Assembly (NCBI RefSeq): GCF_000171235.2 | Contig: NZ_ABEA03000097.1 | Location: 1 to 53,885 of the forward strand | DNA from: Geminisphaera colitermitum TAV2 | GTDB taxonomy: Bacteria; Verrucomicrobiota; Verrucomicrobiia; Opitutales; Opitutaceae | DNA length: 53,885 nt | Reading direction: 5' to 3' | Part shown: positions 26,001 through 31,748 of the stretch, piece by piece | Layout of the letters: the number at the start of each line of letters is the position of its first letter | Position numbering within the stretch: position 1 is the first letter of the stretch | Program-made: the position numbers and the translations under genes | Notes under the pieces: model-generated | Told to the model about the DNA's origin: nothing | The model's input: only the letters and a program-made list of their open reading frames with translations | The model's database searches: none

Positions 26001-26417
26001 TTTGCTGCTGATCCCTCACCGGAAAATGCTCTCGCTCTTAAAACACCTGGAATAAAAGCCATTTCAGCCGCAGAGACAATAGCGAACCCGGTTCCGACAA
26101 CGATGGCGCGCGTCATACCTGGAAAAGGGCCGTATCCATCCTTAGGATTGCCAGGAAGGAGTGATGTTTTCATTACGGCGGCCGATGATATTGCCGGCCT
26201 TACTCCCGCTCAAATATCGCAACGTCTGACAATACCTGCATCGGATACGTTCACTATCATCCGATTCCCGACGCCAAGCAGCGGAGTTGCTTCGCCAATC
26301 TTGCGCCCTGATCCAGGATTTATCGGTGGAGGGCGAACCCTCGGAGGAGCAAGAGAATTTGTCATCCCCAACGGGCCGATCCCGCCGGGAGCAACCACAA
26401 CAATCATCGGACCATGA
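20031..26417 (+). CDS. RHS-repeat polymorphic toxin protein (2128 aa)
   Basis: A secreted RHS protein. Signal peptide to about residue 41 ('LALPSAALAQE'). A transglutaminase-like domain (about 115-262) has lost its catalytic residues: 'ERTGNDFDTSTLLVALLRAS' has no Cys and 'LPRMWVVATI' has Arg where His is expected, although 'QLDPSFKNY' remains. From about 752 ('DPVDMATGAFYDSKTDL') is the RHS entry region, then many YD repeats. The core closes at about 1880-1925 ('LAHMRARYYHPRLQRFINKD', then 'AGTQ'). The tip after the core (about 1925-2128) is unrelated and ends in 'GFIGGGRTLGGAREFVIPNG'; it is the toxin candidate (perhaps type-10-like, from memory only). C runs of 12 (25087-25098) and 19 bases (25247-25265) lie just before the core. 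Confidence 0.9.
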   Translation: MKTCSTIRPPLSPSRYGRFLSALMAIGLSLMLALPSAALAQEGWQFARFDPGTVFSSPGQTLQTPVVSGEETDIPGETDIPDILPSPLHTMAMQASAMVAVAATDTGVADADLITPELQAIANALGNDPLRIYEWVRNTIHFTPYYGVKRGAHLTAIERTGNDFDTSTLLVALLRASGVTDARYRFAYVLMPMSQVENWLGVDASQTRILLGKTGCVYDGDTANGLGLLYYSDGASITHLRLPRMWVVATIDGAERQLDPSFKNYTTPAMPDLRTLSTYTRASLLSQTGGTLATVSGASANSKYTLAPSGLTALGNALAAHTSALVNNVTQTRHQQSGADIAGVRTICRETVTQLPMVNGLGIPSHFHGYFGDLSTTTAIPQKYGVQFTLTVAGLSHTWTTAQLRDRKIALWFSNNRAQIYLEDTKIAEEFDAPPSPSTTPASVSFAYTYPDNPAQNASTSAAGLDRAGSYVVAWGFGHSLGRLQERLRKQADYIAANKNPAERELRTENLNIVALQYLNQYATLADIAGGATGSSIHLRHFAGIAGQAQAPFVDLPLGTVAIQPKTAQAADWPGSGWATHVENSSLIATQVFAGFSYMMSALEHVTIAQTIPDEGVSTVGMIRHAVRNGQPLFLAKSTADFTAIRSQLTNYSSNNTDNIDTAAITTALASQGGRILLPQNLAMEINNYKGNGYMLSRVTATGQSILMGIKGGLSGGYGTVTNPLTTTFTAPNYLSSLTSSLASFSQTTTSADPVDMATGAFYDSKTDLTLAGDGPALNLSFTRHYNSLRRHTDPAGLGKGWTHSYDIRLARRSPNDIDLRRATAAEVAPFIVGFRAIHDILRGTDNPAAVGRNWRDGDARDWTLPALVACWMGDQLVNSRASISLGERTFEFTRLPNGAYAPPSPLAATLTSTGSGNSEKYKLKFRKGIEINFLTLDTSAQAGRFENITDTNTSGSTARKITPTYTSGKLTKITDALGRILTLTYSGDTLTALTDSTGRTVTYARSGNTLSVTDPAASVFKYNADSSGRITSLVDALNRELIKNTYDTRNRVTQQTALNNNNSLWRFYYAPGASRLLDPAGEDTFYQFDDRGLRTALTNELGHTTRWTYDGGERLTSTQTPLGRTTEYAWDKNHELVWEQNPAGHERLIVPDVPATEGTATPREEDNFEGKTTTTQYYAYNKPQKVTHPGGIFIEYQYDAWGRVSAVHPAGFASGKWITYAYTHTSGAVKVVATYPDGTKETTHYNNRGEAIYQLDRLGRRTTTTWNNRSQPTKIIRWPGVYAHTEALSDVPATPAAGSLIKTITYDAAGDILTEAIGAGDSTDRVTRYEHNALGNLTGMWTPDGNRQIENIYDARHLLLRTHNVFNFEAGQQYDAAQHPVLAYDTLVRATTQTYDADGRKIKTTTPATRGVTLTYDTAGNIKTSTDALNRTVTWTYDKDGRTLTLKNRLDRTYTTTYDDANRKITTKTPLNRTTVTQANTRGLTEYIQSPTGTRAENVTFDNEGRVTQQRYKTPSGAVEATVTLTYYADGAINTVAEQTSAGTKTTTRTYDNFGRLATYNDGEGNTLSYTYDKYSNLATLVYPGSKVVSYTYDINNRLKTVKDWENRTTTYYYDEAGRMIKLTRPNGTWRRMVYDAAGQVRQIEERKSGETGQLLWLRALAYTDNGRTGDFRKNDGEITWTFESPPPLPFTLPADTATYNNDNQVAMFTPAGASSQTVTHDANGNMTNGPAALPALGPPPPPPSSYTYDARDRLTAHGGTTYRYNPDGLRVAAITGSTTENYVVDPGGLSRVLMRTKSGTTTYYIWGAGLLYEISGSTTKTYHPDHLGSTVAITDSSGSATDRVTYAPYGSIVDRTGTTDTPFLFHGSLGILTDPNGLAHMRARYYHPRLQRFINKDPIGFNGGMNWYAFVSNNPMTGIDPAGTQRMDAMTSAYNNYMNGPVTPLVNSARDPVTPFNITAGALLYSAPALAARSALGQVAWLSFLGGQFAADPSPENALALKTPGIKAISAAETIANPVPTTMARVIPGKGPYPSLGLPGRSDVFITAADDIAGLTPAQISQRLTIPASDTFTIIRFPTPSSGVASPILRPDPGFIGGGRTLGGAREFVIPNGPIPPGATTTIIGP

Positions 26418-26710
26418 AGCTACAATCGCACGAAACAGATTTAGTTGGCAAGTGGATCGCCGAAGGTCGTCAGGTCAAGGCTGATACCACATGCGAACGA
26501 ATCGAATGGCTGATCACCCATCAGCTACAGCAAGTCGCGTTTAGTCCACAATGGGGAGCATGGGAAACCCTTTTCCAAGACCCGGATGATGGGCGCTTTT
26601 GGGAGCGCACATATCCTGACAGTCACATGCACGGTGGTGGTCCGCCGCGTCTATCTGTGCGCAGTCTTGAGCAGGTGCGAGCGAAGTATCAGATCGAAAC
26701 GAGCCCGTAA
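26414..26710 (+). CDS. Imm27-like immunity protein for the RHS tip
   Basis: A 98-residue soluble protein with no signal peptide. Its ATG overlaps the RHS stop (ATGA, 26414-26417), so the two are translationally coupled, as expected for a toxin-immunity pair. The residue pattern fits the Imm27 family as I recall it: 'ETDLVGKW' near the start, 'CERIEWLI', an aromatic 'GAWETLF', then 'DPDDGRFWERTYPDSHMHGG' and 'PPRLSVRS'. It would bind and neutralise the RHS tip in the cytoplasm of the producer and its siblings. A search against immunity families would settle the name; the immunity role itself rests on position and size as well. Confidence 0.75.
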   Translation: MKLQSHETDLVGKWIAEGRQVKADTTCERIEWLITHQLQQVAFSPQWGAWETLFQDPDDGRFWERTYPDSHMHGGGPPRLSVRSLEQVRAKYQIETSP

Positions 26711-26774
26711 GAAATATGCCTACGATCCTACGGCTGACGTTCGTTCTGTTGCTCGATTTTTTGAGACAAGCCGT

Positions 26775-27030
26775 AAGGGGTCAAACCTTTACTTTTGACA
26801 TTTTTTAACCCGGCGATTGGGGAAACAATCGCAACAGGATGAGCAGAATTCAGATAACGAGGAAGCAGGTTACGTCACCAGTCGGGGACGTGACGGGGCG
26901 AAGCTCGGTCAGATTCCATAAATCTGCCCTGCTTTCATCAATGCCTCCCCCCCCCCCCCTAAAGGGGAATAGAACTCCTTGCAATGGAAGAAAATGGATA
27001 AAAATATCAAAAATAAAGATTTGACCCCTT
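26775..27030. mobile_element. MITE-like element with 20-bp inverted ends
   Basis: The left end 'aaggggtcaaacctttactt' (26775-26794) and right end 'aaataaagatttgacccctt' (27011-27030) are near-perfect reverse complements over about 20 bases. No transposase lies between them. The inside carries shorter inverted pieces and a 13-base C run (26947-26959). The 'ggggtcaaa...ctttac' type of end is common to non-autonomous relics of REP/IS elements. The rest of 26711-27186 contains no gene that I can defend. Confidence 0.65.
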
Positions 27031-27186
27031 CCGGATTGTCCAAACAACGGCCTGACTCCTTCGGCATTCCTGCGGTTGTCCGAGGCGCTCTTGAGAAAGC
27101 GGACTTTTGGCTTGTCGCAGTCGCGTGGCTCATCATTAATTTTTAACTCAAAAGGCCCAAACTACTATTAACTGTTACTTTATATT

Positions 27187-28188
27187 ATGATCAAGAAAAT
27201 ACTAAGAAGCGTTGCTCAACCGGTTCGGAGGCTCCTGGGCATCGAACAAATAGTGCAGCAGGTTGATCTACGGCATAAGGAGTTGCTAAAAGAGTTGAAA
27301 ACTCAAATAGTGCATCAGTTTGACTTACGGCATAAGCAGTTACTAAAAGAGCTGAAAACTCAAAAGCACCAACTCGACAGAGCCAGTTCGTATATTGAGT
27401 TCGCAACGATCGACATTGAGCGGATGAGAAAATCGGATAAATTTATAAATTTTCATGAAATAATCCCGCTTCTCTCCCCTGTGGATATTTCTGGGGCAAA
27501 ATATAGACGTCTGGGGCGAAATTATGATGGTGGCTACGTCATGTTAGATGATTTTTCGTCACATAATATCGAGGCCGCATACAGCTTCGGAATTAGCAAT
27601 GATGTGTCTTGGGATGAAGCAATTGCGGAACTGGGAATTGACGTCTTTATGTATGATCACACGATCGATGCCTTGCCAAAACAGCATTCGCGCTTCCACT
27701 TCTTCAAAAAGGGTGTCACTGGCAATCCTCCCGGGAAGAATTTCGAAACACTTAGTAACCTGATTGCTCATAACGGACATCAGAAATCCGAGAATTTAAT
27801 ACTAAAAATGGACATTGAGGGATATGAATGGGATGTTTTCAAAGAAACACCTAGTGGTGTCATTAACCAGTTTTCTCAGATTGTAATTGAATTACATGGA
27901 CTTGATCCAAGCAGATCGCCGGCAAACTTAACAAAGATATCGTCGGTGCTTAAAAAGATAAACCAAACCCACCAATCAGTCCACGTTCATGCAAATGGTC
28001 ATTGCCCAATCAGTTGGTTGGGTGAGCTAGCACTCCCGCATCTACTGGAAGTTACTTACGTTCGTCGTGCAGATTACGAAAATAGATTTGTCCCAAACAC
28101 ACGGACATTTCCGACTAGAATTGACCAACCGACTTTCCCGTGGTTGCCCGATGTTGCCTTGGGAACTTTTACAGTAAAAGAAAAATAA
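27187..28188 (+). CDS. FkbM/Methyltransf_22-like methyltransferase
   Basis: A 333-residue protein with an SAM-dependent methyltransferase domain in its C-terminal two thirds: 'YRRLGRNYDGGYVMLDDF', 'AYSFGISNDVSWDEAIAE', 'VFMYDHTIDALP' and the acidic post-motif 'LILKMDIEGYEWDVF'. This pattern fits FkbM/Methyltransf_22 enzymes, usually sugar or glycan methyltransferases. The N-terminus carries two tandem 18-residue repeats ('DLRHKELLKELKTQ', 'DLRHKQLLKELKTQ'; 54-base DNA period from about 27260) that form a coiled coil. Codon use is clearly AT-richer than the flanks, a sign of transfer. It may modify a surface glycan, but neighbours give no pathway. Confidence 0.75.
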   Translation: MIKKILRSVAQPVRRLLGIEQIVQQVDLRHKELLKELKTQIVHQFDLRHKQLLKELKTQKHQLDRASSYIEFATIDIERMRKSDKFINFHEIIPLLSPVDISGAKYRRLGRNYDGGYVMLDDFSSHNIEAAYSFGISNDVSWDEAIAELGIDVFMYDHTIDALPKQHSRFHFFKKGVTGNPPGKNFETLSNLIAHNGHQKSENLILKMDIEGYEWDVFKETPSGVINQFSQIVIELHGLDPSRSPANLTKISSVLKKINQTHQSVHVHANGHCPISWLGELALPHLLEVTYVRRADYENRFVPNTRTFPTRIDQPTFPWLPDVALGTFTVKEK

Positions 28189-28355
28189 TATTCCAGAAAT
28201 AAGTTACAAGGCGATGCAGCCAACTCCGGTAGATGTCACAGATTGTGCCAAAGCACGCTCTGCGCCATCTACCTCCGTGGCTGATCTTGGACGCCAGAGA
28301 ATGTCGGCAAAAATAAAAACCTTCCAAGATACTGATGGAGAATTGGTAATAAATC

Positions 28356-29012
28356 ATGGAAGAAAAAGCACGAACTGCATATAATACCAATCTGGCGGAT
28401 AAAGAACGGGAAATATTGAATGCCAAACTGGCTCAAGACCCGAAGAAAAAACCCGGAAGACCAGCGGGAATTGAGCGTCGGGAGATCATTAATGCAATAT
28501 TGTATCGGATGAATACAGGATGTCAGTGGAGAAACTTGCTGCATGATTTTCCCGAATGGACGGTAGTATATAAAACTTATCGCAGATGGATTAAATCCGG
28601 AGCATGGACTCAAGATCAAGGGAATCGAACGTCATGTGGTGGTGGACATGCTTGGTTTATTAATGGGCGTAGTGATTCCCGCCTCTATTCAAGATCGGGA
28701 TGAGGCCAAAATACTTTTGGAACGCATTGCTCGTTTTTTCCAAAGGTCAAAATCATTTGGGCTGACAGCGGATATGCCGGGAAACTTATCAAATGGGTCA
28801 AAAATCATACTGGCTGGAAATTCGAAATCGTGAAAAGAACCCCAAAACATGTTTTCACAGTCTTGCCCAAACGTTGGATCGTTGAACGCACCTTTGACTG
28901 GATGATGTTCTGGTGGATCATGAATCGCCACCATGAGCGAAAATATAACATCGCAGAAAATATCATGCGTATCATCATGATAAAGCTTATGCTCAGGAAA
29001 CTTTTCGCTTAA
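28356..29012 (+). pseudogene. IS5-family transposase, frameshifted and internally deleted
   Basis: Remains of an IS5-family (IS1031/IS427-like) DDE transposase. The N-terminal DUF4096-type part is readable ('IINAILYRMNTGCQWRNLLH', 'WTVVYKTYRRW'). It then joins 'GAWTQ' directly to 'KIKGIERHVVVDML' in another frame, so the segment with the first catalytic Asp ('DSQSVK'-type) is gone. A further shift near 28745 leads into 'IIWADSGYAGKLIKWVK' (second Asp) and finally 'VLPKRWIVERTFDWM' (last Glu). At least two frameshifts plus a deletion mean no activity. The sequence 'tctttgtcaacaggctct' (29040-29057) may be its right inverted end; I could not find the left one. 28189-28355 holds no gene. Confidence 0.8.
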
Positions 29013-29410
29013 AAAAATGAGGCTTTCCCATGATAAAAATCTTTGTCAACAGGCTCTAATTCTACTTTGTTAAACTGAAGGTATGGCCGCAAAAAGGCGC
29101 AAAACCCACAGCGCATGACGCCGTAAATGCGCCTATAGGCGCGCGAAAAATGCATCGTCGGGCGGCGCCGATTTTTGTGCCTCTTTGCGGCAATCAATTC
29201 CGGCGTTTTCATCCTCTTCCCGATCATTTCTCTAATTTAACCAAGTAGAACTAAGGCCCCACAACAAATTCGCTCCCCTACGTGTCACTCGAAATATTTC
29301 ACAGCTTCCAACCATCTGGAAAACATATGATCATTAAAAACCGTCAACAATCACATTCCTTGTTCAACTCCCATTCCAAACTATTCTCGTCAGCCATTTC
29401 TCGATACAAT
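29013..29410. other. Gap with IS right end; no gene seen
   Basis: Contains the probable right end of the IS5 relic and then a G/C-rich patch with palindromic pieces ('gcgcctataggcgc' at 29128-29141). It ends with the AT-rich upstream region of the second fibre gene. No open frame has homology that I recognise. Confidence 0.5.
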
Positions 29411-30631
29411 ATGCATAATATAACCAAAACCCTCCTGATGCCATTTTTTCTAATATCAACAGCATCTTTGCTATTCAGCCAAACCAACACTTTTCCTGGA
29501 ACCGGCAATGTTGGCATTGGCACCACCAATCCTCAGTCCAAATTAACAGTCGCAGGCAGGATAGATTCTCAAGGAACCGTCGGTTTCTATCTGGATGAGC
29601 AACGACTTACCCGAGGCCAAGGAACCGTAATTGTGGAGGATGCGTCTGCGGAAGGTGGTATTGCCATTTTCCGACGGGCATCCGTGAACGGGTATCATGC
29701 GGTTTGGTTTGGTCCTTCTGTGTCTCTACCTCCCGGCAATTATCTCGCCCAAGTGAGAATGAAGGTAAGTTCCAATGTGTCTTCTGGAAAATTATTGGAT
29801 TTGGACGCTTTTTCAAACTCAAGTTCATTCAAGAAAGTTTCGTTTCTCATTCGTCCTTGTGACTTCAGAAAGCCCAATGAATGGCAATTGTTTACATTCC
29901 CATTTAATGTCGAAGACGGTTCTATTAACGATATTCAATTAAGAGGAGTCAACTTTGCATCAGGAATCGCAGATTTATATTTAGATTACATAAACATTGT
30001 AAGCGGAGATCATCGTGGACTATATTCCGATGAAATTACTATTTCGCCCAGCGGGAAAATCGGTATCGGTTTTCAACGCCCACGCGGCAAATTAGAGGTT
30101 CGAGACGAAAACTCCGAGGCGCAAATACTGATATCATCAAATAATGCTGTTCAATTAAGGCATTCCACTGATCATATTAGTGTCTTTGGCTGGAGTTGGG
30201 GACAAGATGGCGGAGATAACGATAAATTCAAGATTTCCGCTCATTGGAATGATTTGACTATCAATACTAAGTTCACAATCGATCGCAGTGGCCGCATTGG
30301 CATAGGCACCACATCTCCCACACATGCTCTCACCGTGAATGGTCCGATCCGCGCCAAGGAGGTGATTGTCGAAACCGATTGGGCGGATGATGTTTTTGCG
30401 GAGAACTATTCATTAAAGCCCTTGGAAGAAGTGAAGCGACATATCAATGCTAACAAGCGGTTGCCGGATGTGCCCTCTGCCGAGCAGGTGGAGCGGGATG
30501 GTGTCAGCGTGGGGGAAATGCAGTCGTTGCTTCTGCGCAAAATCGAAGAGTTGACTTTGCACGTCATCCGCCAACAGGAGGAAATCAATGAGCTTCGCCT
30601 CAAAATGGGGCAACGCGCCAGCGACCCTTAA
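29411..30631 (+). CDS. Fibre/adhesin-like secreted protein (intact paralogue)
   Basis: A 406-residue secreted protein. Signal peptide 1-22 ('FLISTASLLFSQ'), a 'VGIGTTNPQSKLTVAG' module, and a beta-rich domain (about 60-195; 'HAVWFGPSVSLPPGNYLAQV') resembling carbohydrate-binding folds. A second module 'IGIGTTSPTHALTVNGP' follows, then the C-terminal region 'AKEVIVETDWADDVFAENYS' with a closing coiled coil. The last 110 residues match the broken gene at 18409 closely ('KEVIVxTxWADxVFAxNY', 'VGEMQ.LLxKxEELTLH'), so they share a trimerisation or anchoring tail. The ATG at 29411 is the one before the signal peptide. The gene is AT-rich relative to the flanks. It ends the accessory region; the binding target is unknown. 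Confidence 0.7.
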   Translation: MHNITKTLLMPFFLISTASLLFSQTNTFPGTGNVGIGTTNPQSKLTVAGRIDSQGTVGFYLDEQRLTRGQGTVIVEDASAEGGIAIFRRASVNGYHAVWFGPSVSLPPGNYLAQVRMKVSSNVSSGKLLDLDAFSNSSSFKKVSFLIRPCDFRKPNEWQLFTFPFNVEDGSINDIQLRGVNFASGIADLYLDYINIVSGDHRGLYSDEITISPSGKIGIGFQRPRGKLEVRDENSEAQILISSNNAVQLRHSTDHISVFGWSWGQDGGDNDKFKISAHWNDLTINTKFTIDRSGRIGIGTTSPTHALTVNGPIRAKEVIVETDWADDVFAENYSLKPLEEVKRHINANKRLPDVPSAEQVERDGVSVGEMQSLLLRKIEELTLHVIRQQEEINELRLKMGQRASDP

Positions 30632-30690
30632 TCCCCGGTCATGGATTGTAATTTGACCCGATTCCATGGTGCGATTATTTTGACGATGCC

Positions 30691-31584
30691 ATGTTCCGCC
30701 GCCTCCTGTTCCCCTTCGCTTTGATCGTTGTGTTGACTCGTGCCTGCCTCGTACCGCTCTTCGCGGAAAACGATCCGACGGATGACATCGTGCGCCTTAC
30801 CGGGGCGAATGGGCGCGAGGTGGATTTTTATGGGATTTGGGAGGCGCGTCCCAACGGGCTCGTTGTGATCACCGATCCTGAATCCGATCTGCAACTCGTC
30901 CCGTGGGACCGTTTTGATCTGCAAAAACTCAAGGCCGACCAGCCCGCCATCGAAGCCGCGCGCCGGCGCGCTGTTTTTTTGCGCACATCCCAGTCGGTCA
31001 ACCTGGGGCTTTTTGCTGGCGTGCTGACTCCCGCCCAAGTCGGCGTCGAACTGCGAAAGGCGATTGATGCGCCCATCACGGTCAAGGTTCCCGTCGTTTA
31101 CCGGACCAAAACCGAGACCAGGATTTCCTCCGGCGTTGTCACCCCTGTGTATCCGCCGCCTGTCTACAATGGTATCGTGGTTGCGCCCGTGCCAGCCGGG
31201 GGGATTATCTCGGGCAAGATCGTGACCACCACGGAAACGCGGCAGGTGACGCCGGACGAGATTACGACTTCGCCGCGTCGCGTGCTGGCGATGCTCGCCC
31301 AGGTGGACGGCGTGGGCGATTCCGTGAGGCGCGCGGTTTTTGAACTGGTGAAGGTGAACCCGCAGCTTCTCGACGAACCTGCGCAACAGGTGCAGCGTGT
31401 TCGCGCTTCATTGCCTCCCACCCGGCTTCTGGCGAATGACCCGACGTTGCAAACGTTGCCGGGCCGGCTTTCCGAAATTCTCAAGACCTTCAACGAACTG
31501 CAAACCACTCGAACCGTGCAGCCCGCGCAGCAGGATCGCATCCGCGATTTCCTTGTGCTCGTGGATCATCCGATCCTGAACTGA
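30691..31584 (+). CDS. Secreted protein of unknown function
   Basis: A 297-residue protein with an N-terminal signal peptide (about 1-25, 'LLFPFALIVVLTRACLVPLF'). The segment 'IVRLTGANGREVDFYGIWEA' to 'LQLVPWDRFDLQKL' (about 32-75) has a weak SHD1-like look. A Pro/Val-rich middle ('VVTPVYPPPVYNG') and a helical C-terminus follow. No catalytic motif is visible. It lies just outside the accessory island and GC content returns to the background here, so it probably belongs to the resident chromosome. I do not recognise a family. Confidence 0.6.
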   Translation: MFRRLLFPFALIVVLTRACLVPLFAENDPTDDIVRLTGANGREVDFYGIWEARPNGLVVITDPESDLQLVPWDRFDLQKLKADQPAIEAARRRAVFLRTSQSVNLGLFAGVLTPAQVGVELRKAIDAPITVKVPVVYRTKTETRISSGVVTPVYPPPVYNGIVVAPVPAGGIISGKIVTTTETRQVTPDEITTSPRRVLAMLAQVDGVGDSVRRAVFELVKVNPQLLDEPAQQVQRVRASLPPTRLLANDPTLQTLPGRLSEILKTFNELQTTRTVQPAQQDRIRDFLVLVDHPILN

Positions 31585-31748
31585 CCCGGTCTTGCCGACG
31601 CCATACTCGCCGAACGGGAGGAAGGCTGGTGAGATTTCGGGATAGCCCCGTCCATGTTTCCCTGCTGGCCAGCCTAAAAACCCAATGTTGAGAGCTGCCT
31701 TGCCAGCCGCGTTGCACCCCGCATGTTCGCTCCCCATATACCTGTATT

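Noticed and set aside
28356-29012. Active IS5 element
   Set aside because: At least two frameshifts and loss of the first catalytic Asp segment; only the right end is possibly present.
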